NCBI GenBank assembly: GCA_902478885.1
Contig: CABSMS010000008.1
Span: forward strand, 1-37,142
DNA length: 37,142 bases
Origin: an uncultured Collinsella sp.
GTDB lineage: Bacteria; Actinomycetota; Coriobacteriia; Coriobacteriales; Coriobacteriaceae
Reading direction: 5' to 3'
Part shown: positions 29,629 through 37,142 of the stretch, one piece after another
Numbering within the stretch: the stretch's first letter is position 1
Layout of the letters: every line of letters starts with the position of its first letter
Made by a program: the position numbers and the translations under genes
Notes under the pieces: model-generated
The model's input: the letters and a program-made list of their open reading frames with translations, nothing else
What the model was told of the DNA's origin: nothing
Databases searched by the model: none

Positions 29629-31122
29629 ATGCAGATTTCGCTCATCCTTCCCCAAATCGTTGCGCTCGATGTTGTCTTTGCCCTGGCTGCGTGTCTGCAG
29701 ACGATCCACGTCCCGCTCATTTCATCGCGCCGCTCGTCCTATAACCGTAAGGTGATTTGCGCCTACGAGGCGAGCCTCGTGGTTCACCTGGTGGTTTCGG
29801 CGCTCATCTTGTTCGCGTCGTCTGGCTCGTATCTGGTGGCGCCGCTTGACGTTTGCGCCAGGGCAATGGGCGGAGCGCTGTGGCTCAATGCCGTGATCTT
29901 TGCCTACGGCGTGGTGCTTATGGTGCACTATCGTCGTCCAGTCATGCTGGCCGAGCTGCTGCTCATTGCCGCCGTGACACCGCCGGTGGTGCTTGCCATG
30001 GGCTCGGCGTGGACCGTTGTCCTTATCGCAGAGGGAGCGTTTTTCCTGTTCCGCTCCATTGCGGCGCTCTTGATGGACGTCCGTAACCGCCAGGAGGATA
30101 TCACCATGTTCTCGACGATCGAGACCATCAACGTGATTCCCGTGGGCATCCTGTATCTAGACCCGAGGGGCCGTCCGCTGCTCATGAACCGCTGCATGCG
30201 AAAAAACCTGGTGGAGCTTCATATGCCCACCGACCTAGGCGATATGAGCGGAACATGGAACGACCTGCGCAAACTCAGCATGCAAATGCCCGAAAGCAGT
30301 AGGAACCGTGTGCGGATTAACTTGGACCGTTTTGGTGAGGCTCGCGCGGTGATCGAGATTTCTCCCGCCGAGATTCGCTTGTTTGTGCACGATGACGTTA
30401 TGGTTTCGGGCCGCCTCTTTGAGCGCATTATCGGCCTGGATGTAACAGAGTATGCGCATGCTCATGATCGCCTGGCGCAAGCCAACCACCTGCTTGAGCT
30501 TGCGGGCCAAGAGCTCCAAGCCCAGATCGAAGAAGTCAAAAAAGTTGCTGACAATGCGGCATATCTGCGTATGCGTGCTCGCGTGCACGACGTGATCGGG
30601 CAGCGCCTGTCCATCCTCCATCGTTATCTGGAGGAGGGGCGCCTGGATGACGAGTCACTCGAGCAGATCGACCCGCTGCTGCGCTCAATCGCTGCCGATC
30701 TGCGCAGCGGGGGCGACACCGAACCGGCAGAGCAGCTGGGCGATATCGTCCATGCTTTTGGTCTGGTGAGCGTGCAGATCGATGTAGAGGGGTTGCTTCC
30801 CGAGGATGCGCGCGTTGCCGCGGCGTTTTTGCAGATTATTCGTGAGGCCTCGACCAACGCCACTAAGCATGCGCAGGCGCATCAGATCCATGTGCGCCTG
30901 TGGCAGGAGGGGACGGATGCTGACGCCATCGCGCGCATGACTATTTCTAACGACGGGTCCCCGGCCCCCGTATCGTATCGCGAGGGAACGGGTATCCCAG
31001 GTATGAGGCATGTCGCGCAAGATCTGGGCGGCTGCCTGGAAGTCCATGCCGCCCCGCCCTTTACGCTTGCGGTGTCCATCCCGCTCAACGCCAGCGCCAC
31101 AGCTCAAAGGAGAAACTCATGA
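29629..31122 (+). CDS. Membrane histidine kinase (HisKA_3-like)
   Basis: A 497-aa sensor kinase. About five membrane helices fill residues 5-150. A PAS-like region (about 155-275) contains VIPVGILYLDPRGRPLLMN. A coiled coil (about 280-310) leads to the phosphotransfer helix RARVHDVIGQRL (H320). HATPase_c has N box REASTNATKHA (N410), G1 NDG (441-443) and G2 GTGIPGM (453-459). The ATG at 29629 follows GAGGGCGG by ten bases; a GTG at 29623 that overlaps the previous stop (GTGA) is an alternative. The TGA overlaps the ATG of the next gene, a response regulator (ATGA). The degenerate 7TM protein upstream probably supplies a sensing input. Confidence 0.9.
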   Translation: MQISLILPQIVALDVVFALAACLQTIHVPLISSRRSSYNRKVICAYEASLVVHLVVSALILFASSGSYLVAPLDVCARAMGGALWLNAVIFAYGVVLMVHYRRPVMLAELLLIAAVTPPVVLAMGSAWTVVLIAEGAFFLFRSIAALLMDVRNRQEDITMFSTIETINVIPVGILYLDPRGRPLLMNRCMRKNLVELHMPTDLGDMSGTWNDLRKLSMQMPESSRNRVRINLDRFGEARAVIEISPAEIRLFVHDDVMVSGRLFERIIGLDVTEYAHAHDRLAQANHLLELAGQELQAQIEEVKKVADNAAYLRMRARVHDVIGQRLSILHRYLEEGRLDDESLEQIDPLLRSIAADLRSGGDTEPAEQLGDIVHAFGLVSVQIDVEGLLPEDARVAAAFLQIIREASTNATKHAQAHQIHVRLWQEGTDADAIARMTISNDGSPAPVSYREGTGIPGMRHVAQDLGGCLEVHAAPPFTLAVSIPLNASATAQRRNS

Positions 31123-31739
31123 TTCGCGTCCTTATAGTCGAAGACCAGGCTATCTTGCGCGAGAGCCTCGCGCGCTCCGTCGGTGACCAGCCCGACATGA
31201 CCGTTGTCGCCGCGATCGCCGACGCCTCGGATGCCTTGGACGTTGTACTCAAGGAGCGTCCGGACATGATACTGATGGATGTGTGCACCGAGCACGATTC
31301 CAACGGCATCGTGGCGGCGGCGCGCATTAAAGAACAACTGCCCGAGTGCCGCGTCATTATCATGACGGGTATGCCCGAGATCACCTTTGTCGATCAGGCT
31401 CGCGAGGCGGGCGTCGATAGCTTTGTGTACAAGAACGTCGGTATCGACGAGCTGTTCGCCGTGATGCGCTCTACGCTGGCGGGCTATTGCACGTTTCCCA
31501 AGCCGCCCGAGAGCATTTTTTCGGGCACGGCGGCACTCGACGATGTCGAGTTGTCGATCTTGCGCCTTGCTTGCGAGGGTAAGAGCCGCCGCGAGATTGC
31601 GGCCGAGCTGTTTATGAGCGAGGGCACCATCAAACGCCGCATCTCGGAGATTCTCAATAAGACCGGCTACGACAACATCATGCGCCTAGCCGTGCGCGCA
31701 GTAACGGAGGGCAGCATCGTTCCCAACATGGAGCGCTAA
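31119..31739 (+). CDS. NarL/FixJ-family response regulator
   Basis: A 206-aa response regulator and the output of the adjacent kinase. The receiver domain (1-120) has E8/D9, phospho-acceptor D54 in ILMDVCTEHD, T83 and K105. The LuxR-type HTH is at about 136-206 (LDDVELSILRLACEGKSRREIAAELF...TIKRRISEIL). AAAGGAG lies before the ATG, which overlaps the kinase stop by four bases. A strong hairpin follows the stop. Targets cannot be told; the closest transcription units are this operon itself and the convergent SPFH operon. Confidence 0.94.
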   Translation: MIRVLIVEDQAILRESLARSVGDQPDMTVVAAIADASDALDVVLKERPDMILMDVCTEHDSNGIVAAARIKEQLPECRVIIMTGMPEITFVDQAREAGVDSFVYKNVGIDELFAVMRSTLAGYCTFPKPPESIFSGTAALDDVELSILRLACEGKSRREIAAELFMSEGTIKRRISEILNKTGYDNIMRLAVRAVTEGSIVPNMER

Positions 31740-31764
31740 CGCTCGTTATGCATCGGCATAAAGC

Positions 31765-31799
31765 GGCGGGGCCGCAGGATCATTTCCTGCGGCCCCGCC
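31765..31799. terminator. 15-bp hairpin between convergent operons
   Basis: GGCGGGGCCGCAGGA (31765-31779) pairs perfectly with 31785-31799 across a 5-nt loop. It sits between the response regulator (plus) and the lipoprotein gene (minus) and can serve both; T-richness is better in the minus direction (CTTTATG). Confidence 0.8.
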
Positions 31800-31849
31800 T
31801 GGCATGTGCGCGGATGTGTCCGCCAATCCGCGACTATCGGTGTCTGTCG

Positions 31850-32692
31850 CTACGCGATGGTTGCGCTGTAGGAGGCGACGTCCTCGTAGGAATCGGTCAG
31901 GTAGGCGTCGATGCCGATGGTTGTGTTGACCAGGTCGTCAAGGCTGTCAAGCTCGCCGCTCGAGAACGTGAATTCCTCGGTGGCGCTGGTGCCGGGCATC
32001 AGGTTAGCCGAGAACCAGGGTTCCTTCATAGTGCCGTTGACGTTGGTCTTGCCGGAAGGAGCGTAGAAGGTCAGGTCCTTGTCGCTCTTGTTGGTGATGT
32101 TGACGACAAAGCCGATGTCGCCCCAGTCGTCCTTGAATTTCTCGGTGATGGTGATGGTGCACAGATCGTCATCGGCGACGGTGACGGCGGGGGAGATTTC
32201 GACACTCTGGACGTCGTCGTCTTCGACGGCCTCATCGACCTCTTCTTCCTTCTCGGCCGCCTCGCGATCCTTCTTCACCGTGCCGGACAGATCCTTGTCG
32301 GACTTGGTGAAGATAAGCTTGTCGCCTTCCACCTCGAGGACGAGCTTGTCGTCCTTGAGCTTCAGGTCGTGCGACTCATCTTCGGCGGTGATCGTTACGG
32401 TGGTGGCGTCCTTGGCTTCCCATTTCAGGTCGGCGACCTCAAGGAACATATCGAGGACGCCTGTGCCGTCCTCGTCGAGGATCAGGACGCAGTTGAGGCC
32501 CCACTCCTTGAGCATATCCATGTACTCATCGGTGAGCTCTTCGCCATCCAAGGTTCCACCCGAGAGTTCCCAGCTGCCGACGAAGTTGGCCTTGGGGTCC
32601 TTGCCGCCGCCGCTGCAGCCCGTCAGGGCAAAGGCGAGCGCCAGGACGCATGTCAGGAATGCGAGTACGGATTTTTTGAACGTTGTCTTCAT
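31850..32692 (-). CDS. Acidic lipoprotein of the SPFH operon
   Basis: A 280-aa secreted lipoprotein. The signal peptide ends in the lipobox LTGC (C26). Residues about 36-135 look like a lipocalin-type DUF (VGSWELSGGTLDGEELTDEY...), followed by a charged Lys/Glu/Asp linker (about 135-160) and a second beta-rich domain (about 165-280) reminiscent of DUF4352/DUF5067 telokin-like domains that follow lipoprotein linkers in Gram-positives. AGGAGGACACC precedes the ATG. It is the last gene of the minus-strand operon with the SPFH protein 81 bp upstream. The function is unknown; it is likely to sit on the outer face of the membrane. Confidence 0.85.
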   Translation of the reverse strand: MKTTFKKSVLAFLTCVLALAFALTGCSGGGKDPKANFVGSWELSGGTLDGEELTDEYMDMLKEWGLNCVLILDEDGTGVLDMFLEVADLKWEAKDATTVTITAEDESHDLKLKDDKLVLEVEGDKLIFTKSDKDLSGTVKKDREAAEKEEEVDEAVEDDDVQSVEISPAVTVADDDLCTITITEKFKDDWGDIGFVVNITNKSDKDLTFYAPSGKTNVNGTMKEPWFSANLMPGTSATEEFTFSSGELDSLDDLVNTTIGIDAYLTDSYEDVASYSATIA

Positions 32693-32773
32693 GGTGTCCT
32701 CCTTTATCGAACGAAACCCATAGAAGCAAATGCGGGGGTGGCGGACCTCCCCGCCAATTACCAGATAGAGGGG

Positions 32774-34015
32774 CTAGGGCCGGGGCGTTCCGCAGTTGCT
32801 GCAGAACTTGCCGCCGTTTTCGCTGCCGCAGTTGGGGCAGAACCACTTGGCCGGTGCCGGGGCGGGTGCGGGACTACCGCACTCGGAGCAGAACTTGCCG
32901 GTGTTGGTGGCGCCGCAGCTGCAAGTCCACGTGCCGGCCGCAGGTGCGGCGGTGGGAGCCGGTGCGGGGGCGGGAGCCGGAGCCGGCTGCGGAGCGGCCT
33001 GCTGCTGTGCCTGGCCGGCGGCGAACAGCTGGCTGGCGTTCATGCCGCCCATGCCACCTGCCATGCCCATGCCCATAAAGCCTGCCATCGCGCCGTTGGG
33101 GTTGGCGGCTGCCGCGCGCATTGCGTCGCTCTGGGCGCTGGCAATGTTGGCTGCCGCCATGGTGGGATCGCGCATGACCGCGGCCTTCTGCAGGTCCTTG
33201 ATCATCTGCTCGTCTTCTTGCGAGGCGGCGATGGAGTTGACGCCAAAGCTCACGATCTCGACGCCGCGCAGGTCACGCCAGTCGGCAGAGAGGACCTCGT
33301 TGAGCGCGCGGGCGAGCTCGGTGGTGTGGCCGGGGATGGCGCTGTAGCGGATGCCCATCTCCGAGATCTTGGCAAAGGCGGGTTGCAGGGCGGTGAGCAG
33401 CTCGGACTTAAGCTGGCTGTCGATCTTGTCGCGCGTATAGCTATCGGTCACGTTGCCGCACACATTGGTGTAGAACAGCAGCGGGTTGGTGATGCGGTAC
33501 GAATACTCGCCGTTGCAGCGCACGGAGATGTCGACGTCCAGGCCAATGTTGTTATCGACCACGCGGAAGGGCACGGGCGAGGCGGTGCCGTATTTGTTGC
33601 CGATGATCTCCTTGGTGTTGATGAAGTAGACGCGCTGGTCCTTGCCTGCATCGCCGCCAAAGGTAAAACGGCTGCCGATATTGGCGAAGGTCTCCTTGAT
33701 GGAATCGCCCAGGTTGCCGCTAAAGACGCTCGGCTCGCTGCCGGTGTCGAAGACGAACTCACCGGGCTCCAGCGCGACTTCGATGATCTTGCCGTTTTGC
33801 ACCACGAGCATGCCTTGTCCGTCGTTGACGGCGATGACCGAGCCGTTGGAGATGACGTTGTCCTCGCCGCGCGTGTTGGAGCTGCGGCCACCGGTACGTT
33901 TGCTGCCCTTGCAGGCCAAGACGTCGGCAGGCATCGATTCGCAGTAGATAAATTCCTTCCACTGGTCGGCCATGACGCCGCCGGCAGCTCCCAATCCAGC
34001 TTTCAAGAGTCCCAT
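32774..34015 (-). CDS. SPFH-domain protein with two C-terminal zinc ribbons
   Basis: A 413-aa protein resembling B. subtilis YdjI. A long SPFH/band-7-like region (about 20-290) ends in a helical Ala/Met/Gly-rich part (about 275-325). A Pro/Ala linker (QPAPAPAPAPAPTAAP) follows, then two zinc ribbons with CxCGATNTGKFCSECG (about 361-377) and CPNCGSENGGKFCSNCG (about 392-410). No membrane helix is seen, so membrane contact would be peripheral. In Bacillus the ydjI neighbourhood includes a PspA paralogue and serves membrane stress; no PspA is present here. AGGAAGA lies before the ATG. Confidence 0.88.
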   Translation of the reverse strand: MGLLKAGLGAAGGVMADQWKEFIYCESMPADVLACKGSKRTGGRSSNTRGEDNVISNGSVIAVNDGQGMLVVQNGKIIEVALEPGEFVFDTGSEPSVFSGNLGDSIKETFANIGSRFTFGGDAGKDQRVYFINTKEIIGNKYGTASPVPFRVVDNNIGLDVDISVRCNGEYSYRITNPLLFYTNVCGNVTDSYTRDKIDSQLKSELLTALQPAFAKISEMGIRYSAIPGHTTELARALNEVLSADWRDLRGVEIVSFGVNSIAASQEDEQMIKDLQKAAVMRDPTMAAANIASAQSDAMRAAAANPNGAMAGFMGMGMAGGMGGMNASQLFAAGQAQQQAAPQPAPAPAPAPAPTAAPAAGTWTCSCGATNTGKFCSECGSPAPAPAPAKWFCPNCGSENGGKFCSNCGTPRP

Positions 34016-34063
34016 GGTGATCTTCCTTTCTCGTCAAAGGCCGGGTGGTATTGGTTGGATTGC

Positions 34064-35386
34064 TTAGTCGTCCTTGTCGTCTTTCATGACAACGGTGGTC
34101 TCGGTGTGGCTGAAGGTGTCGTGCTTCTCGGTCAGGTCGAGCTCGCCACAATACTCATCGGCACAGGTTGCTTCGTTGGCCGTCTTGAGCTGGCCTACCA
34201 GTAGCACGTATCCGATAATCACGATGATCAGCGGCGCGATGATATTGATGAGGATGCCCTCGATATCAAAGGTGAGGTAATCCGGATCGAAGGCGTATTC
34301 CCCCATAAAGAGAATCTGGGAGAGGACAAATCCGATCACAAAGAACAGCACCGAGGCGATGGCGAGCTTGGGCTTGGAGCAGGGGAGCTCGCCGACCAAG
34401 CGGCCGGTCTGGCCGTTCATGGCAAACAGGTAGCTCTTGCCGTTCCACGAGGTGGAGAGCATCCAGACGGGGAACAGGGCGTAGTCGCTGTCTTCCCAGG
34501 TGTAGTCGAGCTGCTTGTTTTCGACCGTGGCATCGTCGTATTCGTCGACGACGGTCTCGCGCAGGGCCGAGATCGTGCTTTCTTCCATGCGGCGCTCGGC
34601 GCGCGCCTTGCAGGTCTCGCAGTCCTCGTCGTAACGGTTGGCGATGTAGCCGGGCATATATGCGACCGAGAACGGACGCAGTGCGTCGTAGTCAAACGGC
34701 TCGATGGCGTCCATGTGGCCGTCGGGCATCTTGGATGATCCGTCGACGGGCACGCGCTTAAACGAGATATTGCCCTTGCGATAGGCATCGTAGTGGTCGG
34801 TGGTCGTGACGGTGCGATCGGATTCCTCAGTCACGGTCTCGTTGGTCGCGTCAAAGTGCGCTTCGCCGTCCACGTGCGCGCCGTAGAGCCAAAACGGCAC
34901 GTAGACGCCTTGGACCTCGTCGATGTGGTTGCCGGTGACAAAGCTCTTGGGCAGCAAGATCTTGCCCTTGTAGTGTTCCTTGAGTGCGGCCGTGACGTCG
35001 TCGTGCCCGAGCTTAAACGGAATTACCAGGTCGGGCGAGAAGTCGCCAGAGAGCTGGCCGGGCGCCACGGCGGAGTTGCCGCAGTACGGGCAGGTGGTGA
35101 CGGCGACGGTGCCGTCGGACACGAGCTCGGCGCCGCACGACGAGCAAATGTAGCCGGCGTTTTGGGCGAGCTCCTGCACGGCATCGTCGACAGCAGGCTT
35201 GGGCGTTGCGGCTGCCGCATCGGCTTTGGCATCTGCCTTGTCCTGGCGCTCGCGATAGAGGGCCTCGACTTCTTCGACTTCAAAGCGCGAGTCACAGTAG
35301 TCGCAGACGAGCTTTTGCTCGGCGCTTGCAAAATGCAAGGGGCCACCGCAGGCAGGGCACTGATAGTTAACGCTCTCGAAGGCCAT
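34064..35386 (-). CDS. TFIIB-type zinc-ribbon membrane protein (YdjG-like)
   Basis: A 440-aa protein. It starts with a zinc ribbon CPACGG...CDYCDS (C10, C13, C28, C31) and has a second one, CSSCG...CPYCGN, at about 81-102. A beta-rich middle domain (about 115-340) is followed by two membrane helices (about 345-365 and 383-408) and an acidic tail. This matches the plan of YdjG-like proteins that accompany SPFH/YdjI proteins. Such ribbons probably mediate protein contacts rather than DNA binding. GGAAAGG precedes the ATG. The SPFH gene starts 48 bp downstream in the same direction. Confidence 0.85.
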   Translation of the reverse strand: MAFESVNYQCPACGGPLHFASAEQKLVCDYCDSRFEVEEVEALYRERQDKADAKADAAAATPKPAVDDAVQELAQNAGYICSSCGAELVSDGTVAVTTCPYCGNSAVAPGQLSGDFSPDLVIPFKLGHDDVTAALKEHYKGKILLPKSFVTGNHIDEVQGVYVPFWLYGAHVDGEAHFDATNETVTEESDRTVTTTDHYDAYRKGNISFKRVPVDGSSKMPDGHMDAIEPFDYDALRPFSVAYMPGYIANRYDEDCETCKARAERRMEESTISALRETVVDEYDDATVENKQLDYTWEDSDYALFPVWMLSTSWNGKSYLFAMNGQTGRLVGELPCSKPKLAIASVLFFVIGFVLSQILFMGEYAFDPDYLTFDIEGILINIIAPLIIVIIGYVLLVGQLKTANEATCADEYCGELDLTEKHDTFSHTETTVVMKDDKDD

Positions 35387-35410
35387 GATCGGTCCTTTCC
35401 GTGCCGGAGG

Positions 35411-36148
35411 CTATGCGCCGATGGCGCCGCCGCAGTATTCGCAGCGCCCGCTGGCATCGGGAATGGTGGTGGCTCCGCAGAAGGGGCAGGTCACCGCGGT
35501 CTTGGGGGCCTTGGCGGCCACGACGCTGTCGCGCGTCTCCTGGCGCAGCTGCACCAGCGCATCGCGGACTTCGGTTGCCTGGCGCTTGGCCTCGCGATAT
35601 TCGATGGAGCCGCGCTGATCGATGGTGGAGTCGTTCACGCGCAGGTTGATCTCGGTAAAGTACGGCGTGTTGACGTGGATGGTCAGATTAAAGTCGTAAT
35701 CCAGGTCGTAGCGCGGCGGGTTGTAGCTCTCGCGCTCGCCGTCCTTGGTCTCGCGATAGATCTCGGTGCGCTGCTCGTCGATATCCATATCGCAGCCGAG
35801 TACCTGCGAGAACTCGATGATGTCGGGATTGGCGTCGCGCCAGCGGCTCTGCGAAGTGATGATCAGCAGGCCCGCGTCCTCATCGAGCATAATATTGGTG
35901 CGCCCGGCAGAAAGCGTGCGCGTGGGGTTGAACGAAGACAGGCGCTCGACGTTGGCCTCGCGGTAGGCGAGTTGCTCACGGATATCGTCCGCGGTGCTGG
36001 AGCGATAGCCGTGAAAGTAGGGGGAGAGCTTGCCGGCGCACTCTTTGCACAGGTAGCCTTCATTGATTTTTGTCTTACCTAGAAGTCCCAGCTCGGTACC
36101 GCAAATCGCGCACTCTTTCTTCTCGAACATCTTGTCAAAGAAGCCCAT
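35411..36148 (-). CDS. DUF4428 / zinc-ribbon protein, first gene of the SPFH operon
   Basis: A 245-aa soluble protein. The N-terminal DUF4428 treble-clef has CAICG...GYLCKECAGKL (C14, C17, C34, C37). A middle domain (about 60-200) contains a PH-like beta pattern, and a C-terminal zinc ribbon CPFCG...CEYCGG lies at about 221-240. GGGAGG is five bases before the ATG. It starts the minus-strand operon 36148-31850, whose four products share zinc ribbons (three of four) and membrane association. Function unknown; the shared context suggests a membrane scaffold or stress complex. Confidence 0.87.
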   Translation of the reverse strand: MGFFDKMFEKKECAICGTELGLLGKTKINEGYLCKECAGKLSPYFHGYRSSTADDIREQLAYREANVERLSSFNPTRTLSAGRTNIMLDEDAGLLIITSQSRWRDANPDIIEFSQVLGCDMDIDEQRTEIYRETKDGERESYNPPRYDLDYDFNLTIHVNTPYFTEINLRVNDSTIDQRGSIEYREAKRQATEVRDALVQLRQETRDSVVAAKAPKTAVTCPFCGATTIPDASGRCEYCGGAIGA

Positions 36149-36279
36149 GGCTGCCTCCCATCAACAGGTAGCGTGTGTCACTTTTGATGATGGGGGAGTG
36201 CGCGATCCTTCGCGATACCCAGACGGCTCAAGGAGTCTCCACAACTGGGACACATGGCCCATTTTGACTAGTCGCTGGG

Positions 36280-36310
36280 GACACTCTTCGGCCACTCATT
36301 GGGGACGTAC
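36280..36310. repeat. Degenerate GGGGAC-type repeats in front of the LuxR fragment
   Basis: GACTAGTCGCTGGGGACA and CACTCATTGGGGACGTACG lie in tandem here, related to the family at 5797, 9430 and 17848. They fall where the missing N-terminal part of the LuxR-type gene should be. Confidence 0.6.
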
Positions 36311-36350
36311 GCTGCTGGGGCAGTTGGGGCGACGAGCTGGTGATGTCGTG

Positions 36351-36677
36351 ATGTGGGATGGACTGGCACTTGCTACCGACGATTTTGGTGGGGATTTTGC
36401 ACCCGCATGTTCCGATTCCGCGCCCGTGGAGGCAGCGGAGTTCACGCCCGATGAGTGCCTCGATGCCTTCGTTGCCGCCTTTGGGCTTACAGAGCGCGAG
36501 CGCGATATTCTTGAGGTCTTGGTCGTTTCGGACCAGAGCGTTCAGGACATCGCCGCAACGCTCTTCCTTTCGCGCTCAACGCCCTACCGTCACATTTCCT
36601 CGATCAACAAAAAGACTGGCACCACCTCACGTGTGGCCCTTATCAACTTCTTCTGGTCCTGGACGCTCAAGGACTAG
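36351..36677 (+). pseudogene. LuxR-type HTH fragment, N-terminus missing
   Basis: The C-terminal 65 residues are a clear LuxR-type DNA-binding domain (AFGLTERERDILEVLVVSDQ, then RHISSINKKTG). The wording resembles the large coriobacterial family of LuxR regulators that carry about twelve N-terminal membrane helices. None of that membrane part is here: upstream lie dispersed repeats and then the start of the minus-strand DUF4428 gene. An ATG at 36351 gives 108 aa and an HTH-only protein; there is no convincing ribosome site. I read it as a truncated remnant, although a small active HTH protein cannot be excluded. Confidence 0.6.
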
Positions 36678-36691
36678 CTAATCCTCCAATA

Positions 36692-36758
36692 AGTTGCGGT
36701 GGAATAGTCCCTAAATCAAAGTCATGGGGCTTTAAACAGGAACTATTCCACCGCAACT
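36692..36758. repeat. 17-bp inverted repeat element
   Basis: AGTTGCGGTGGAATAGT (36692-36708) and its exact complement (36742-36758) flank a 33-base AT-richer centre; matching continues for three bases after one mismatch. It is followed by GAGGGGACAGACTG, another piece of the GGGGAC family. It lies between the LuxR fragment and the convergent ATPase gene, and probably is a dispersed palindrome that may also stop transcription. Confidence 0.65.
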
Positions 36759-36846
36759 GCTGAGGGGACAGACTGCGGCAGCGGCAGAGGCGTTGGCAGC
36801 TATGGTAGTGGCAACGGCAGCTGGCAGGGTGTTTTCCGTCTGCTCG

Positions 36847-37094
36847 CTACAGCAGCTCGCCGTGGCGGGCAATGTAGCGGCGCTTTGCCAGCTGGGTGAG
36901 CGCGATATAGGCGGTAACGATGCCAATGAGCAGCCCAAAAAAGCTCGTGGGCAGCGTCATGAGGCCGAGCGCATCGGCGATGGGGCTTGCCGGCAGCCAG
37001 GTGACAAGCGCCAGGCCTAGCACGGTGAGAGCGCACAGTGCCGGCGCGGCGTGGTCACGTGGGCTCGGCAGGCGCGGGGAGCGCAGCATGTGGA
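36847..37094 (-). CDS. C-terminal end of an MgtA-like P-type ATPase (partial)
   Basis: The last 82 residues of a membrane protein cut by the contig end at 37094. Two membrane helices are visible, and the text (HMLRSPRLPSPR..., WLPASPIADALGLMTLP, then AYIALTQLAKRRYIARHGELL) matches the C-terminus of Mg2+-translocating P-type ATPases of the MgtA/MgtB class as I remember it. The stop is at 36847-36849. If correct, this is the third Mg2+-related locus in the window. The catalytic core lies outside. Confidence 0.7.
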
Positions 37095-37142
37095 CTGTCT
37101 CTTATACACATCTGACGCTGCCGACGAATAGCCTTGTGTAGA
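37095..37142. other. Nextera/Tn5 adapter, index and flow-cell tail at contig end
   Basis: CTGTCTCTTATACACATCT is the mosaic end, followed by the rest of the read-1 adapter to 37127, the reverse complement of an 8-base i5 index (ATAGCCTT, so the index is AAGGCTAT) and GTGTAGA of the flow-cell primer. The CTAT at bases 1-4 is the end of the same index. Reading through it would add the artefact peptide VSYTHLTLPT. Confidence 0.97.

Noticed and set aside
36063..36350. Full-length start of the LuxR-type gene at 36063
   Set aside because: This stretch overlaps the first 86 bases of the DUF4428 gene on the other strand and then crosses dispersed repeats; the translation has no membrane or receiver domain.

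Overview
The window is a 37.1 kb high-GC assembly contig. The gene set and style suggest a gut Coriobacteriia genome, most likely Collinsella or a close relative. The grounds are the composition, the Mg2+-type variant of the NRAMP family, a coriobacterial-looking LuxR-type C-terminus, and many short GGGGAC-type intergenic repeats. The genus is an inference from memory, not a search. Both ends are technical: bases 1-37 and 37095-37142 are Nextera (Tn5) adapter with index bases, so genomic sequence is only about 38-37094.

Layout. 38-487: non-coding repeats. 488-2259 (minus): histidine kinase and response regulator, divergent from a three-gene ABC-2 exporter (2461-5788). 5789-6029: repeats. 6030-9430: LolD/MacB-type ATPase and an 888-aa FtsX-type permease. 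9540-10736: DUF362/ferredoxin protein, convergent with a membrane-anchored alpha/beta hydrolase (10900-11865, minus) whose promoter carries two matching palindromes. 12052-17837: cell-envelope genes (HlyIII family, CorC/HlyC-type CBS protein, a possible stand-alone cyanophycin-synthetase N-terminal-like protein, YtxH protein, PRC-barrel protein, and a polysaccharide-deacetylase homologue that has lost its metal and acid residues). 17838-21281: a structured leader RNA followed by an MgtE-like PRC/CBS membrane protein and an NRAMP protein with the NRMT (Mg2+) version of the ion site. 21282-21822: AT-richer non-coding stretch. 21823-24039 (minus): OatA-like acyltransferase.

24227-27570: ribokinase, nucleoside hydrolase, luxS and a DUF4867 protein, a cluster that fits ribose/nucleoside salvage next to the activated methyl cycle. 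27743-31739: a 7TM sensor with a degenerate kinase end, a complete histidine kinase and a response regulator, overlapping or tightly packed. 31850-36148 (minus): DUF4428 protein, double zinc-ribbon membrane protein, SPFH/zinc-ribbon protein and a lipoprotein, resembling the ydjG/ydjI-type envelope-stress module. 36351-36677: an N-terminally missing LuxR-type HTH piece. 36847-37094 (minus): the last 82 residues of an MgtA-like P-type ATPase, cut by the contig end.

The most interesting object is the Mg2+ locus. The leader 17964-18149 can fold into a compact three-way junction whose closing helix shares bases with a strong downstream hairpin, and a last hairpin covers part of a Shine-Dalgarno site in front of a 10-codon ORF overlapping the TTG start of the MgtE-like gene. 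It does not match the M-box as I know it, so it is a candidate undescribed metal-responsive element.
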